A stretch of DNA of 44,936 nt from Spirochaetota bacterium (GCA_031283155.1 JAITCI010000049.1:1-44936); one strand, 5' to 3'. Positions 17,935-26,716 are shown, counted from the stretch's first letter. Translations and numbers: made by a program. Notes: generated by a model not told the origin, from the sequence alone.

Positions 17935-17956
17935 AAAAAGTAAACAAAAAGTAAAC
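17935..17956 (+). repeat. Tandem 11-mer before the integrase gene
   Basis: AAAAAGTAAAC occurs twice in direct tandem, 17935-17945 and 17946-17956, ending 18 bases before the integrase ATG. Possible arm-type integrase-binding sites or an operator. Confidence 0.45.
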
Positions 17957-17974
17957 GAAAAACAGGAGAAATTT

Positions 17975-19108
17975 ATGGAAATTCACGTTTTCAAAAAAAC
18001 CCGGAAAACCCCTCGAGGGATCTCCGCGCAATGGAATTGCCATTTTGTGGAGCCTGTAACGGAAAGGCGCGTTCAAAGGGTTTGCAAAGGGTGCAGGACG
18101 CGCCGCGAGGCGATAGCTTATGCGCGAAGCCATTTTTTGCGGGAAACGGATATCAAACAAAGGGGGCTTATAAGGGATATTGCGCAAAATATGTATATTC
18201 CCGGGGGTGTCCATCTTCAGAGGTCGGCGCAGCTTGGCAGGGTATTGGATATGCGTACAATTTCAGCCAACCGGAAATTACTGGAGGAGATCATAAAACT
18301 ATGGGGGGATCGGGAACTGTCGGGTATCACATCTGCGGAAGTGACGGCATATTTTTTCCAGGACGAAAAACACAGTAACGGCGTAAAAAATACATATATA
18401 CAAATTTTCTCCGAAATATACGACGAGGCGGAATGGCAGGGGCTGCGTATTCAAAAACCTGCTTTCAAGCGCTTTGTCCGGCATTCCAAAAAACCGGATA
18501 TTTTTACAACGGATGAGTTAAACCGCCTTTTTAAACCTGAAAATTTCCGCGACGAAATGAGCTATTTGTTTTTTTTACTTTGCTTTTCTGCGGGGCTGCG
18601 GCTTGGCGAGGCTTTGGCGGTGCGCCCGTGCCAGATACTCCACGACCGCCAGGCGCTGATCGTGGACGGATTTTTAAGGTATAATCACGAGCGCACAAAT
18701 TATAATAAAACCGGAACGGCGGAAAATAACCGCTTCAGGGTGACAATGCTTCCGAAGTATGTGCTGGCAAAGCTCGCCGATTATATATACAGGCGTAATA
18801 TTCAGCAGGAAGCCCTTATTTTTACGAATTCGGCCGGCGCGCCGCAGAGCAGCGGATGGGCGCAGTATGTCTTTGCGCTTGCCTTGAAAAAAGCCGGCGT
18901 TGATACTGCCCGCCGCAAGCTCTGTATCCACGCTTTGCGCTTTACCTACGTAACGCGGATGCGGGCGCTTTTACCCGTCGAAATTGTACAAAGAGCCGTT
19001 GGGCATATGTCGGCAGATATGACAGATTACTACACGCGCCCTTCGCTGGAAGCAAGCCTGAAAGGGGTAGAGGGGCTTGAGCAGGCGTCCGAAAAACTCT
19101 TTGAATGA
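17975..19108 (+). CDS. int: Tyrosine recombinase / phage integrase
   Basis: 377 aa. The C-terminal catalytic domain has the full set: Arg in FSAGLRLGEALAVRP, the HxxR box HALRFTYVTRMR, the second His in VQRAVGHMSADMTDYYTR and nucleophile Tyr in the same motif. An N-terminal arm-binding-like region (MEIHVFKKTRKTPRGIS) and a SAM-like core-binding domain (about 90-170) precede it. AGGAG lies 7-8 bases upstream of the ATG. Position next to tRNA-Leu marks the left end of the integrated element. Convergent with the early operon, 7 bases apart. Confidence 0.95.
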   Translation: MEIHVFKKTRKTPRGISAQWNCHFVEPVTERRVQRVCKGCRTRREAIAYARSHFLRETDIKQRGLIRDIAQNMYIPGGVHLQRSAQLGRVLDMRTISANRKLLEEIIKLWGDRELSGITSAEVTAYFFQDEKHSNGVKNTYIQIFSEIYDEAEWQGLRIQKPAFKRFVRHSKKPDIFTTDELNRLFKPENFRDEMSYLFFLLCFSAGLRLGEALAVRPCQILHDRQALIVDGFLRYNHERTNYNKTGTAENNRFRVTMLPKYVLAKLADYIYRRNIQQEALIFTNSAGAPQSSGWAQYVFALALKKAGVDTARRKLCIHALRFTYVTRMRALLPVEIVQRAVGHMSADMTDYYTRPSLEASLKGVEGLEQASEKLFE

Positions 19109-19115
19109 GCGGGGC

Positions 19116-19505
19116 TTATGGAGTCCCACCGAAGAGTTCCATCTGTTCAAACTCCGCAATGTGTATTTTTTGAAATTCCACAAATTCCTTTTTGCTGTTT
19201 TTATACGCGCCGCAGATCCCTTCGATTTCGCCGCCTGCGGCTCTGCGCGCCTCGTTCAGGGATGCAAACATGGGGGCTGCGGCATTGGCCGTTTTTTGGC
19301 GCACAAGGGAACCCATCCGCAGCTGGAAGGAATATGCGTATACGCCGAATATTTCGTAAATCAGAATCCGCACAAAGTTTTCGCCGTGCCGCTCCTCGAT
19401 AACAAGGCAGGGACAGCCGCGCACATTCCCCCAGGCGTCGCAGCCTTCCGGCGGGGTTTCATGGATACGCTCGCGGCAAAGTTCAATTAAAGGGGTTTGC
19501 CTCAT
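19116..19505 (-). CDS. Phage-type protein of unknown function
   Basis: 129 aa from ATG 19505 (MRQTPLIELCRERI), which overlaps the primase stop by 23 bases and is preceded by CCGGGG; this makes it the last gene of the leftward early operon. Visible: GCPCLVIEERHGENFVRILIY, a long helical C-terminal part and the terminal QMELFGG. I do not recognise the family. Its fixed position after the primase suggests a replication accessory role, which is inference. Confidence 0.6.
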   Translation of the reverse strand: MRQTPLIELCRERIHETPPEGCDAWGNVRGCPCLVIEERHGENFVRILIYEIFGVYAYSFQLRMGSLVRQKTANAAAPMFASLNEARRAAGGEIEGICGAYKNSKKEFVEFQKIHIAEFEQMELFGGTP

Positions 19506-22500
19506 CCCCGGGTTCCGGCGGCGATGCTGCAGGCAGCGGGGCGCCGCCAAAGAGTTCATCCTGCGTTTTGAGGCGCATCCCGATAAATACGCGCGCCGAT
19601 TCGCCGCCTATGCGCTGTCTGCTTGCGGTGACGTGATTCTTTTTGTAGTTCTTCAGTATGACCGCTGTGCATCGTTGGTGTGACAGGGCTTCGCCGCGTT
19701 TTGCGTCGTTCTCGTCCAAATCAAAGTACCGCACATAGTCATTATATACATCCCTGGTTCTTACCATGCTGTTCTCGTCAAAGACAATATTTTCTTTGAG
19801 ATATTTGTCGAGAGCGGATTCTACCTCGGATATGGCTTCGCTCTTGTGCATCAGGCTTTCCTCTGATACCGGAATAATGCCTCTGTGTTCTGTTTTTAAG
19901 CGCACATAATATTCGGCAAGGATGCGGATGATTGCCGGCAATTCGGGCGCAAGCGCGCGGGTGATGTCGTCGGGAAGCATGGTGTCGCTGTCCCTGCGGC
20001 CATGCTGTACCAGAAAGGGGATAACCACCATACGCTCGAGTACGGCCTCGTCGTGCCGGTCAAAGCGCGGGAGTACGTTTGTAGAAATGATGATCTGCGC
20101 GGTATTCACAAATTCCTTGGGCGCTTCGTTCAGCCCGCGCGCGCTGAGGGTATCGCCGCCGGTCAGCCTTTTCCAGATTGCGGCATTCAGCTTCGCGCCG
20201 TCTTCGGTTTCGCTTGTTATCGCCGCGCAGAGGCCCGGGAGCTTTGCGAGATTGGGCGTCGGTCCGTTTGCGTTTGAAAATCCCTTGCCTTTCGGAACGA
20301 GTTCGTCCGGGGGGAGCGTGGTTGTTAAATCTGTATACGTATTTTGTATCATCCTTATGGTGGCGGTTTTCCCTGTGTTTTTGTCGCCGATAAAGAAGGC
20401 GCCGTATTTATAATGTGTGCGCGAACCGATAAGCGACAGGTAATACATAAGGGTTTCGAGCGTGTCCTCGTTGCGGAAATTCCCGCGCATAAACTTCCAG
20501 AAGAAAGCATCTGCGGCGTTTCTGGTCTGCGCCTCGGTATAGGGCAAAAACGCTTTCCGGTATTCCTCCTTCCGGCTTTTTCGGAACACAAGTTCGCTGC
20601 CCGAAAAATCCATTACACAATCTGCCAGGGTGAGGGTTTCGCGGATCAGGTCGCCGTCAAAATGCAGCGGGTCGGATTTGTCGTCGGTGTTATGGTATAC
20701 GCCCTCCGCTTTGAGCGTGCCAAACTCGCGCGCGATAGCGAGCCGGATGTGGTCGGGGTCGATCTTGTCTTTAAGACGGTGCAGCTTTTTGTTGTCCGGC
20801 GCGGTTTCATTGCCGTCCTCGTCTTTTTTTTGCCCAAAATACTGTATAACCGCATGAAGGGCGTCGCTCGCCACCCCGGAGATGCCCGGCATATGCTCCC
20901 ATATATGGCCATTAAAAAAATAGAAATGCTTATCGTTTTTCGCGTCGTTGTAAATCATATTTTCGTCGAGAATGTCGGCAAGCAGAAGCGCCGCCGACCG
21001 CATACTTGCATCGTGTATGAAATTGTGGGCATGATGGTTTATCTCTATTTCGTCATAATCGAGCGTATACTCTGTATTGAGTATGCGAATACTCTTTGGG
21101 GGTTCGTCCATCGGGGTGAGGCCATATTTCACCTCGCGCAGAATATATTTCGATATATGCGGCTCAATGATATCCAGAATACAGTAGGGCGATATGTTCC
21201 GGTCGATAACAAAATCTTTTTCGTCCGCGCCCCATTCCAGCAAGCGCTTTCTTGCCTCTGCCTGCGGAAAGACCTGAATGCAGGCGGAATAGAACATGGC
21301 CAAATCAAAGGGACCGAGCTGCTGTATATTGATTTTTCGCAGGAGGCAGCGCAGCCGCTTGATCGACAGTTCGTTATATTTTTCAAACTGCGTATATGTT
21401 TTTTTCGGCTTTTGCGGCGTCCATTCGCGCGCGGCCGCCAGCGCATCAAGGATCACCTCCCGTTTACCCGCGATAATCAGCCCGTCCTGATCCTTATACC
21501 CGGTGACATCCGGCGGGGGCAGCTCCGCCATTTTGATTGTACCCGTGTACCCCGCGCTGCGGATGATTTGCGGGATATTGTGTTTGCGCTTATCCGTTTC
21601 GTCCAGCGGTTCAAGCCCGCTTGCCTTGCGCCCTGCCTTGTCGGAATCGAAAAACAGGATGATTTCCGGAACGCACAGCAGGTGCTGTATCACCTTGGGC
21701 TTGGTTAAACCGTTCACGCCGCCGGTCGCGAATACGTTGGGTATGCCGATGGCCGCAGAGGAGAGCGCATTCATCTCGCCCTCGACCAGAATGGCAGGCA
21801 GCGCAGGATTGACCCCGCCCGGCATCGGGAAGGTTTTGCCGCCTTTTGATGTGCGCTTTTCGCAGGTTTTGCATGAACCATTTTCCGCAGCCTGCGGGCA
21901 GCCCGATATTTTGGGACACGTATTGCACGAGCCGGCGCGGTAGTAGTGGAGCTTATAGCCCGTGCCGAGCTTCATTACAACGCCCGGCGATTCCCAGGTG
22001 GAATGTCCGGTTGTGGGGTGAACAAGGGGAATGCCGCAGTTTTTAAGAAGGGCGGCGCTCAGGTGTTTTTTGGCTTCGGCAAGCCCCGGCCAGTAGAATA
22101 GTTTGGAGAGGATATACTCCTCGACGCCGACGGGATACGCCGACGCGCTGGGGACGCTCGCCTGCGCGCGCTCGCGCAAAAACGCGCGTATTTTTCCCTG
22201 GGCTTGCGGATTTTTCGCGAGATAATCTTCAAAGACCCGCATCGCGGCCGCGTCGGGCGCGAAGTCTTCGCCTGTGGATCGCGGCGCGGCAGCCGCATCA
22301 CGCGCGCCGCCAAAAAACTTTTCAACAAATTCAAACTGCGCTTTTTTGTCCGTTATATCTTCCAGCAGCCCCACAGCGTCGTATATATCGCCCGTAATGC
22401 CGCAGCCGTGGCATTTGAAACTATCTTTCCATAATTGGCACGAGGGGGTTGCGTCGCCGTGCCTGTGCGCGCCGCTGTTGAAGCAATGCGTCGGGCTTTT

Positions 22501-22566
22501 GGAAACATCCACGCCTTTATGCGCAAGATATTCCTTGAGCCTGTTTTTATATAGGTCAAAATTCAT
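19483..22566 (-). CDS. CHC2-Toprim primase / D5-type superfamily 3 helicase
   Basis: 1027 aa with both replication activities on one chain. The N-terminal zinc-binding domain shows Cys28, His34/36, Cys52 and Cys55 (HCFNSGAHRH ... FKCHGCG). A second cysteine cluster (CNTCPKISGCPQAAENGSCK) precedes the Toprim fold, with ILVEGEMNALSSAAIG and ILFFDSDKAGRKA as its acidic motifs. The C-terminal D5/SF3 helicase has Walker A GDKNTGKTATIRM (about 730), an acidic motif in TSETED and the sensor-like IIISTNVLPRFDRHDE. A winged-helix-like tail ends in IGGESARVFIGMRL. The layout is that of phage/P4-like primase-helicases starting replication of mobile elements. Gene lies in the leftward early operon with ParA/ParB. 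Confidence 0.93.
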   Translation of the reverse strand: MNFDLYKNRLKEYLAHKGVDVSKSPTHCFNSGAHRHGDATPSCQLWKDSFKCHGCGITGDIYDAVGLLEDITDKKAQFEFVEKFFGGARDAAAAPRSTGEDFAPDAAAMRVFEDYLAKNPQAQGKIRAFLRERAQASVPSASAYPVGVEEYILSKLFYWPGLAEAKKHLSAALLKNCGIPLVHPTTGHSTWESPGVVMKLGTGYKLHYYRAGSCNTCPKISGCPQAAENGSCKTCEKRTSKGGKTFPMPGGVNPALPAILVEGEMNALSSAAIGIPNVFATGGVNGLTKPKVIQHLLCVPEIILFFDSDKAGRKASGLEPLDETDKRKHNIPQIIRSAGYTGTIKMAELPPPDVTGYKDQDGLIIAGKREVILDALAAAREWTPQKPKKTYTQFEKYNELSIKRLRCLLRKINIQQLGPFDLAMFYSACIQVFPQAEARKRLLEWGADEKDFVIDRNISPYCILDIIEPHISKYILREVKYGLTPMDEPPKSIRILNTEYTLDYDEIEINHHAHNFIHDASMRSAALLLADILDENMIYNDAKNDKHFYFFNGHIWEHMPGISGVASDALHAVIQYFGQKKDEDGNETAPDNKKLHRLKDKIDPDHIRLAIAREFGTLKAEGVYHNTDDKSDPLHFDGDLIRETLTLADCVMDFSGSELVFRKSRKEEYRKAFLPYTEAQTRNAADAFFWKFMRGNFRNEDTLETLMYYLSLIGSRTHYKYGAFFIGDKNTGKTATIRMIQNTYTDLTTTLPPDELVPKGKGFSNANGPTPNLAKLPGLCAAITSETEDGAKLNAAIWKRLTGGDTLSARGLNEAPKEFVNTAQIIISTNVLPRFDRHDEAVLERMVVIPFLVQHGRRDSDTMLPDDITRALAPELPAIIRILAEYYVRLKTEHRGIIPVSEESLMHKSEAISEVESALDKYLKENIVFDENSMVRTRDVYNDYVRYFDLDENDAKRGEALSHQRCTAVILKNYKKNHVTASRQRIGGESARVFIGMRLKTQDELFGGAPLPAASPPEPGDEANPFN

Positions 22567-22589
22567 TTTACGGCGCGCCTCGATAAAAA

Positions 22590-22607
22590 CGCCCGGTCGC
22601 CCGGGGA
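22590..22607 (-). terminator. Short GC hairpin between small gene and primase
   Basis: CCCGG and CCGGG arms around a short loop in the 48-base gap. No T-run follows, so it may influence mRNA stability or primase translation instead of ending transcription. Confidence 0.25.
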
Positions 22608-22614
22608 GCTGTGC

Positions 22615-22839
22615 TTATTTTACGGAAACGGAAATTATCGTTCCGTCTATAGCCTTTTTGACAAGATGCACATTTTTTGTAATTCTGCTGCCTGTCTCTT
22701 TAAGAAGGGCAACTTCTTCGGGGCTGTAATATACCCCGTCTTCGCAATATACCGCCCCCGTTTTTTCGCTTATCGCGATCTCCTGCCCAAGAGCCTCATT
22801 CCATTTATACCTGAAGCCGGGCTTGTGCTCCTTCGGCAT
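22615..22839 (-). CDS. Small phage-type protein, function unknown
   Basis: 74 aa (MPKEHKPGFRYKWNEALG...). It ends 48 bases before the primase start and begins 3 bases after the ParB stop, so it is co-transcribed with both. No membrane segment, zinc motif or known fold is visible. Tyr/Glu-rich centre (YCEDGVYYSPEEVALLKE). Confidence 0.6.
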   Translation of the reverse strand: MPKEHKPGFRYKWNEALGQEIAISEKTGAVYCEDGVYYSPEEVALLKETGSRITKNVHLVKKAIDGTIISVSVK

Positions 22840-22842
22840 ACG

Positions 22843-23856
22843 TCAAAGCGTGTCGATTCTATATTGCAGAAGCTCAAGGATATCCGCAGCACCCGTGCTC
22901 CTGCGGCAGTGCCTATAGTTAGCGTTTATCGATTCGGCGGTAAGACATTCTTCTCTGTATCGCATGATGAGCGCATATACCGCGCGGAAGCTGACCATCT
23001 TTTCAGGGGGATCAAACGCCTCGCTCTTTTCGCGCGGAACATTCCGCAAATTTTTCTGTGCTTCCTCAAAACCCCGCCGGAAGGCTGCAGTGCCTTCGGC
23101 AAGCGATTCCGCTTTTTTCCGCGCTTCCTGTGCGGCATTGGCGGGGCGTTCAGCCTGTTTGCGTGCAGGCGTTGCATCATTTCCGGCAGACACGGCGATG
23201 TCCGCGCGGGCATCGCCGCGCGGCTTTTGCGATGGGAAAAAGTCGCGCATCACGGCTATGGCGTCCCTCGAGGAACCGCCGCGCTCCAGAGTTTGGCGCG
23301 CGATGAATGGGTAGTTTTGCGGGTCTGCTTTGTGCATTTCAAACAAGGCGCGGGTAGACAAGCGCGCTGTGCAAATTCCTTCGCGCTCCAAAGCCGCGCG
23401 GACTGTATATGCGCACACATTCTTTGACACAAACACCTCGTCCTTTGAGAGCCTGGCCGCGATCTCTTTTTGCTGGATATTGTTTTGGCACATCTTATAT
23501 ATGCCCGCTTCGCGCTCTGCTGAGGTGAGATCGCTCCTTTGCAGATTTTCCACAAGCTGCAGGGTGAGTTTGTCGCCCGCGATGAGCATCGCGTCGATTG
23601 TGGTAAAGCTCTCGCCCTTGTCGCAGAGCAGCCTGATCGCGCGATACCGCCTGTGCCCGGAAATAAGCTCATACTGCTCGATTCCGTCGTCGTCAGGACC
23701 CAGCGCCTTTACCAGCACGGGCGCGAGCTGCCCATGCGCCTTGATGCTTTCCGCAAGCGCCTCAATATCCGCATACTGGATGCGCACATTGTCTCTGCAT
23801 TCAATCTGATCAATCGCGAGTTTTTTTAATCCTGAACCACCGCCCATTTTAGCCAT
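22843..23856 (-). CDS. parB: ParB-like partition protein
   Basis: 337 aa. The ParB/Srx N-terminal domain has IEALAESIKAHGQLAPVLVKAL and the CTP-binding arginine box ELISGHRRYRAIRLL. An HTH-like middle part (NIQQKEIAARLSKDEVFVSKNVCAYTV) would contact a parS-like site. The C-terminal third is alanine/lysine-rich and coiled. The ATG overlaps the ParA stop by 8 bases, the classic parAB layout. Acts with ParA on DNA segregation, or as a regulator of the early operon. The parS site was not located. Confidence 0.87.
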   Translation of the reverse strand: MAKMGGGSGLKKLAIDQIECRDNVRIQYADIEALAESIKAHGQLAPVLVKALGPDDDGIEQYELISGHRRYRAIRLLCDKGESFTTIDAMLIAGDKLTLQLVENLQRSDLTSAEREAGIYKMCQNNIQQKEIAARLSKDEVFVSKNVCAYTVRAALEREGICTARLSTRALFEMHKADPQNYPFIARQTLERGGSSRDAIAVMRDFFPSQKPRGDARADIAVSAGNDATPARKQAERPANAAQEARKKAESLAEGTAAFRRGFEEAQKNLRNVPREKSEAFDPPEKMVSFRAVYALIMRYREECLTAESINANYRHCRRSTGAADILELLQYRIDTL

Positions 23857-24571
23857 TTGCTTCTCCCTTTATGATATGATCCGTAACTGCTCTGAGCTTT
23901 TGTTTCACCGCCGCATGCAGCGGATAGTCCACATTGTCTGTAATTTTTTTGAGCGATTGAATATAGGGTATAGGGTACGGGATCAAAAACTCACCGAACT
24001 CCTGCCGGTACATATCTTCAATACCCGGGAGATTTGTTTTTTTATTGCTGGCGTTAATGCACACAAACACCTCTTTGCCCTCAAGGCCGCAGTCCTGAAG
24101 GGTGTCAAAAAACAGGCGCGTCACCTCGTAGTCAATGCGCGAACAATTGGCCGGAATAACTATCACGTCGGACGCATATACAGCATTGCGCAGGTGCGCG
24201 CCCCAATACCCGGGCGGGTCGATCAGAATGTAGTCGTATTTGTGCGCAAGCCCGCTTTTGCGCAGCGAAATTTTGAGCTGCGTATCCATGATGTTATTCA
24301 GCAGCATATTTCTGATGTTGCCCGGAATGATGTCGATATTTTTACGCGCCGGATATATGCCCGCAAAATTTTCCGGACACGCCGATAAAAACTCCATGGA
24401 CGTTGCGTCCTGGAGTATCCTGCCGTAGCATTGCGAGATTGCGCAGGATGCGTCCAGGTCGATGATCAGCACCCGCGCGCTTTCCTCCGCCAAAAGCGCC
24501 GCCATAACAACCGAGAGCGTTGTTTTGCCCGTGCCCCCCTTTGGGCTTGCAGCCGTGATTATCATTGCCAT
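23849..24571 (-). CDS. parA: ParA-like partition ATPase
   Basis: 240 aa, a short ParA without N-terminal HTH. Deviant Walker A SPKGGTGKTTLSVVMAALL, Walker A' VLIIDLDASCAIS, and Walker B YDYILIDPPGYWG are all visible. It would bind nucleoid DNA in an ATP-dependent way and move ParB-bound element DNA. GGGGGATAAAGG directly precedes the ATG. Upstream, a 128-base gap separates it from the HTH-like gene. Confidence 0.92.
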   Translation of the reverse strand: MAMIITAASPKGGTGKTTLSVVMAALLAEESARVLIIDLDASCAISQCYGRILQDATSMEFLSACPENFAGIYPARKNIDIIPGNIRNMLLNNIMDTQLKISLRKSGLAHKYDYILIDPPGYWGAHLRNAVYASDVIVIPANCSRIDYEVTRLFFDTLQDCGLEGKEVFVCINASNKKTNLPGIEDMYRQEFGEFLIPYPIPYIQSLKKITDNVDYPLHAAVKQKLRAVTDHIIKGEANG

Positions 24572-24699
24572 CCTTTATCCCCCACTCTTTTTTCTGCACC
24601 CGCATCGCCGACAGTACGCCGCCCAGATTCCCTGTCCGCCGCGAAATGGGATCCAGTCATGCCCCAGAAAAAAACACGTGAACCTATTCCGGAAGTTTT

Positions 24700-25155
24700 T
24701 CATTTTGCGGCGCGCGGCTTTCTCCCGCGTCGGCTCACAAAAACACCTCCTGCCCCATCAGATTCGCTGCGCTGCATATACATGAGTGGGATTTTGACGT
24801 AAAATTCTTTTGCATATTCTGCGAGTTCACTGTCCGTAACATTCAGCCATTTAATAACATTTTCGCGTTTCCAGCACTTTACCCCGCCCACCAATTTGGA
24901 GTTCCGGCCGCAGCAGGGCTGCAAAAAGGCTCTTGCATGACAGGTGGAATAAGCGCCGTTTAAGTGTGCAGACTTATCATTATTAAGCCCGGACATGGCG
25001 GAAAGCAGACCGCGTTTTAACGCGACGGCCTGCTTCAGATCGACCCATTCCGGCAGATTCTCGTGGCGTTTGTTCTCGTGTACTTCCAGGCGCAGCTTGG
25101 CTATTTCCAGCGAAAGACGCTCTATGAAAATTTTCAGCCCCTCGATATCGTTCAT
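24700..25155 (-). CDS. Putative HTH/excisionase-like DNA-binding protein
   Basis: 151 aa. After a helical N-terminus (IEGLKIFIERLSLEIAKLRL), the segment WVDLKQAVALKRGL ... FLQPCCGRNSKLVGGVKCW followed by KRENVIKWLNVTDSELAEY resembles the MerR/excisionase winged HTH, in which a tip with 'G-G-x-x-x-W' leads to a helix with 'V-x-x-W-L'. The start overlaps the stop of the upstream gene by ATGA. Could control excision or early transcription; fold call is tentative. Confidence 0.55.
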   Translation of the reverse strand: MNDIEGLKIFIERLSLEIAKLRLEVHENKRHENLPEWVDLKQAVALKRGLLSAMSGLNNDKSAHLNGAYSTCHARAFLQPCCGRNSKLVGGVKCWKRENVIKWLNVTDSELAEYAKEFYVKIPLMYMQRSESDGAGGVFVSRRGRKPRAAK

Positions 25156-25562
25156 TTTGGCGTCCTTATGAGTTTGCAGCCAACAAGAACCCTGGCTTTC
25201 TTCCCGCCGATATCCTTGTCGAAGGGCAAAAACGAAGCCCCGAAGGAATCAAAAAACAGGCCGGAAAAGGCGTGATAAGAAATGCTGTCCGGATACAGCG
25301 AAATGAATTTCATGTATATATCCACAAGCCGAACGCAATCGTCGGCGTCATTTGTCAAAACGAGATATTTCTGCGTAAATTCGTCCAGCGTTTTTGCGTA
25401 GTTCTGTAATTTTGTAAGATCGTGTTCAAGGGAGGTTCTTGTTTCCAGGAGCGCCGGAATATTTTTGAGCTTTTTCGCGTCGCCGCTTTTTTGATACTTC
25501 GCGATGCGTTTGTTTGTGGATATAAGCGCTTCTCTGAGTTTATCTGTCTTTGTGCCGTTCAT
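25152..25562 (-). CDS. Small protein with D5-primase-like C-terminal domain
   Basis: 136 aa from ATG 25562, with AGGAG 8 bases upstream. The first 75 residues are a coiled coil (LREALISTNKRIAKYQ ... LEHDLTKLQNYAK). The last ~60 residues match the C-terminus of the element's own primase-helicase: VRLVDIYMKFISLY against VRTRDVYNDYVRYF, and DIGGKKARVLVGCKLIRT against RIGGESARVFIGMRLKT. It may share a DNA-binding wing and help or compete with the primase; this is inference. It overlaps the next gene by 4 bases (ATGA). Confidence 0.6.
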   Translation of the reverse strand: MNGTKTDKLREALISTNKRIAKYQKSGDAKKLKNIPALLETRTSLEHDLTKLQNYAKTLDEFTQKYLVLTNDADDCVRLVDIYMKFISLYPDSISYHAFSGLFFDSFGASFLPFDKDIGGKKARVLVGCKLIRTPK

Positions 25563-25611
25563 ATATACAGCTCCTGTGATTGTAATGAAGAGTGCATACT
25601 CTTTCCTCCGC

Positions 25612-25845
25612 TCATGGGTATGGGCACTTATACTTGATCTGCTTGGTCCAAACGTCTGTAATGAGGATATACCCCAGAATGATGACGGAACGGTCGGGGG
25701 CGCTGGTCCAGACGGTACCCATGCCGTTGGGTTCATCGCCCCATTGGAAGTACCTGATGTCATCCACCCGGTACTTTGTCCCGCTGATGACAATGCTTTT
25801 GCTCGAGCGTCGTATCCGGGTTTGCGGGGGCTTATTCCGGGGCAT
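25612..25845 (-). CDS. Small basic phage-type protein, function unknown
   Basis: 77 aa from ATG 25845, which has a perfect AAAGGAG 8 bases upstream. An arginine/lysine-rich N-terminus (MPRNKPPQTRIRRSSKSI) is followed by a beta-rich part with YRVDDIRYFQWGDEPNGMG and SVIILGYILITDVW. No recognised family. Lies in the leftward early operon. Confidence 0.55.
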   Translation of the reverse strand: MPRNKPPQTRIRRSSKSIVISGTKYRVDDIRYFQWGDEPNGMGTVWTSAPDRSVIILGYILITDVWTKQIKYKCPYP

Positions 25846-25927
25846 TGCTATTCTCCTTTGGCGCGTGGGTTGAAACCAGCGAGTACACGCGATCAATACC
25901 GGCGCGGGGCGCAGATTAAACCCCGCC

Positions 25928-25957
25928 TCAAAATGGGCAAAGCTGTAGCGGCGTCAT
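25928..25957 (-). pseudogene. Nine-codon remnant of a Lar-like zinc-ribbon gene
   Basis: ATG 25957 overlaps the stop of the 60-aa gene by ATGA and is preceded by GAGGAGG, exactly as in the intact paralogue at 26870. It reads MTPLQLCPF, then TGA, then GG. The intact copy reads LLPCPFCG, so the TGA stands where the second zinc cysteine is expected. A second stop follows four codons on. It marks the decayed half of the duplicated module. Confidence 0.6.
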
Positions 25958-26136
25958 ACGTTGGCCTCCTCTTGCGCGGGCTGGTCGGCGAGATCGTAGT
26001 CCGCTTTGAGCGCCTCCTGCGCGTGTATCATCGCGGTGATGCTGATGAGTATTTCCTGTTTGCATTGTTTGCTTTCGAGTCGCCGATAAAATTCTACAAG
26101 CGATTGCTCTTCCTCGGGGAGTAATGGGCAAGGCAT
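25954..26136 (-). CDS. Small early protein, copy 1 of a duplicated module
   Basis: 60 aa (MPCPLLPEEEQSLVEFYRRL...). CAGGAGG lies 6 bases before the ATG. The C-terminus ADQPAQEEANV matches ADQPAQEEESV of the 57-aa protein at 26867-27040, and both have the same length, place and coupling to a Lar-like frame. It is the first gene leftward from repressor 1. Function unknown; by position it could act like a Cro or anti-repressor, but no HTH is seen. Confidence 0.65.
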   Translation of the reverse strand: MPCPLLPEEEQSLVEFYRRLESKQCKQEILISITAMIHAQEALKADYDLADQPAQEEANV

Positions 26137-26257
26137 ACGCGCCTCCTGTGTCTAGGATTCCTATATATTATATATAGAAAATCTAAGTGTCAAACGATTT
26201 TTTAGAATTTTTATATTTTTCTTGTTTTTTCTAGGGTTCCGCATGATTATAAGGGGT
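26137..26257. promoter_or_regulatory. Operator/promoter region 1 between divergent repressor and early operon
   Basis: AT-rich divergent spacer. A perfect palindrome CTATATATTATATATAG lies at 26161-26177. The word TCTAGGRTTCC occurs twice in direct orientation (26151-26161 and 26230-26240). GATTATAAGGGG precedes the repressor start and recurs as GATTATAGGGG before repressor 2. These are candidate repressor-binding and promoter elements. Confidence 0.55.
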
Positions 26258-26716
26258 ATGGATACAGTAGGCGCGCGAATTTTTGAACTACGGAAGAAAT
26301 TGGGGCTGACACAGGGCGAATTCGCGTCCAGATTGGGCTTGACGGGGGTCACAGTTTCGACGACCGAATCGGATAAAACGCCATTGACGAAAGCCAATAT
26401 GCTTCTTATCTGCCATGTGTATAACGTGCGGGAAGAGTGGCTTCGGGATGGTATCGGCGAAATGCTGGATATGTCGGGGTTGCGAGACGATGAAGAAAGG
26501 ATTCTCGTCAGTAGCTTCCGGCGCTTATCGCCGACAGCGCGCAAGATGATCCTGGAACACATCCAGGTATTGATCAGGCATGAAGAAGAGATACGCCAAG
26601 AAGCGCAGCGCGCCGCCGATCCTACGGCGGAACTGCCTGGGCTGGAAGCGCCCTCTGCGGACGAACAGCCCCCGCCAGCATCGCCATCCATGGCGGCGCT
26701 GCTGTTTGGGCAATGA
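26258..26716 (+). CDS. Xre-family phage repressor, copy 1
   Basis: 152 aa from ATG 26258 (MDTVGARIFELRKK), with AAGGGG upstream; two earlier in-frame ATGs lack such a site. The N-terminal HTH_3 domain is LTQGEFASRLGLTGVTVSTTES, followed by the NVREEWLRDGIGEML motif shared by many phage CI/Cro-like repressors of this class. The tail is proline/alanine-rich and helical, without a LexA-type protease. It is a paralogue of the 146-aa protein at 27163. Expected to bind the spacer at 26137-26257 and silence the early operon. Confidence 0.82.
   Translation: MDTVGARIFELRKKLGLTQGEFASRLGLTGVTVSTTESDKTPLTKANMLLICHVYNVREEWLRDGIGEMLDMSGLRDDEERILVSSFRRLSPTARKMILEHIQVLIRHEEEIRQEAQRAADPTAELPGLEAPSADEQPPPASPSMAALLFGQ

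Noticed and set aside
20344-21708. 454-codon open frame antisense to the primase
   Set aside because: The primase Toprim and helicase motifs are clear in the sense frame; composition explains the open antisense frame.
25928-25957. TGA in the CPF-TGA-GG remnant read as selenocysteine
   Set aside because: A TAA follows four codons later and no SECIS-like hairpin is evident; decay is simpler.
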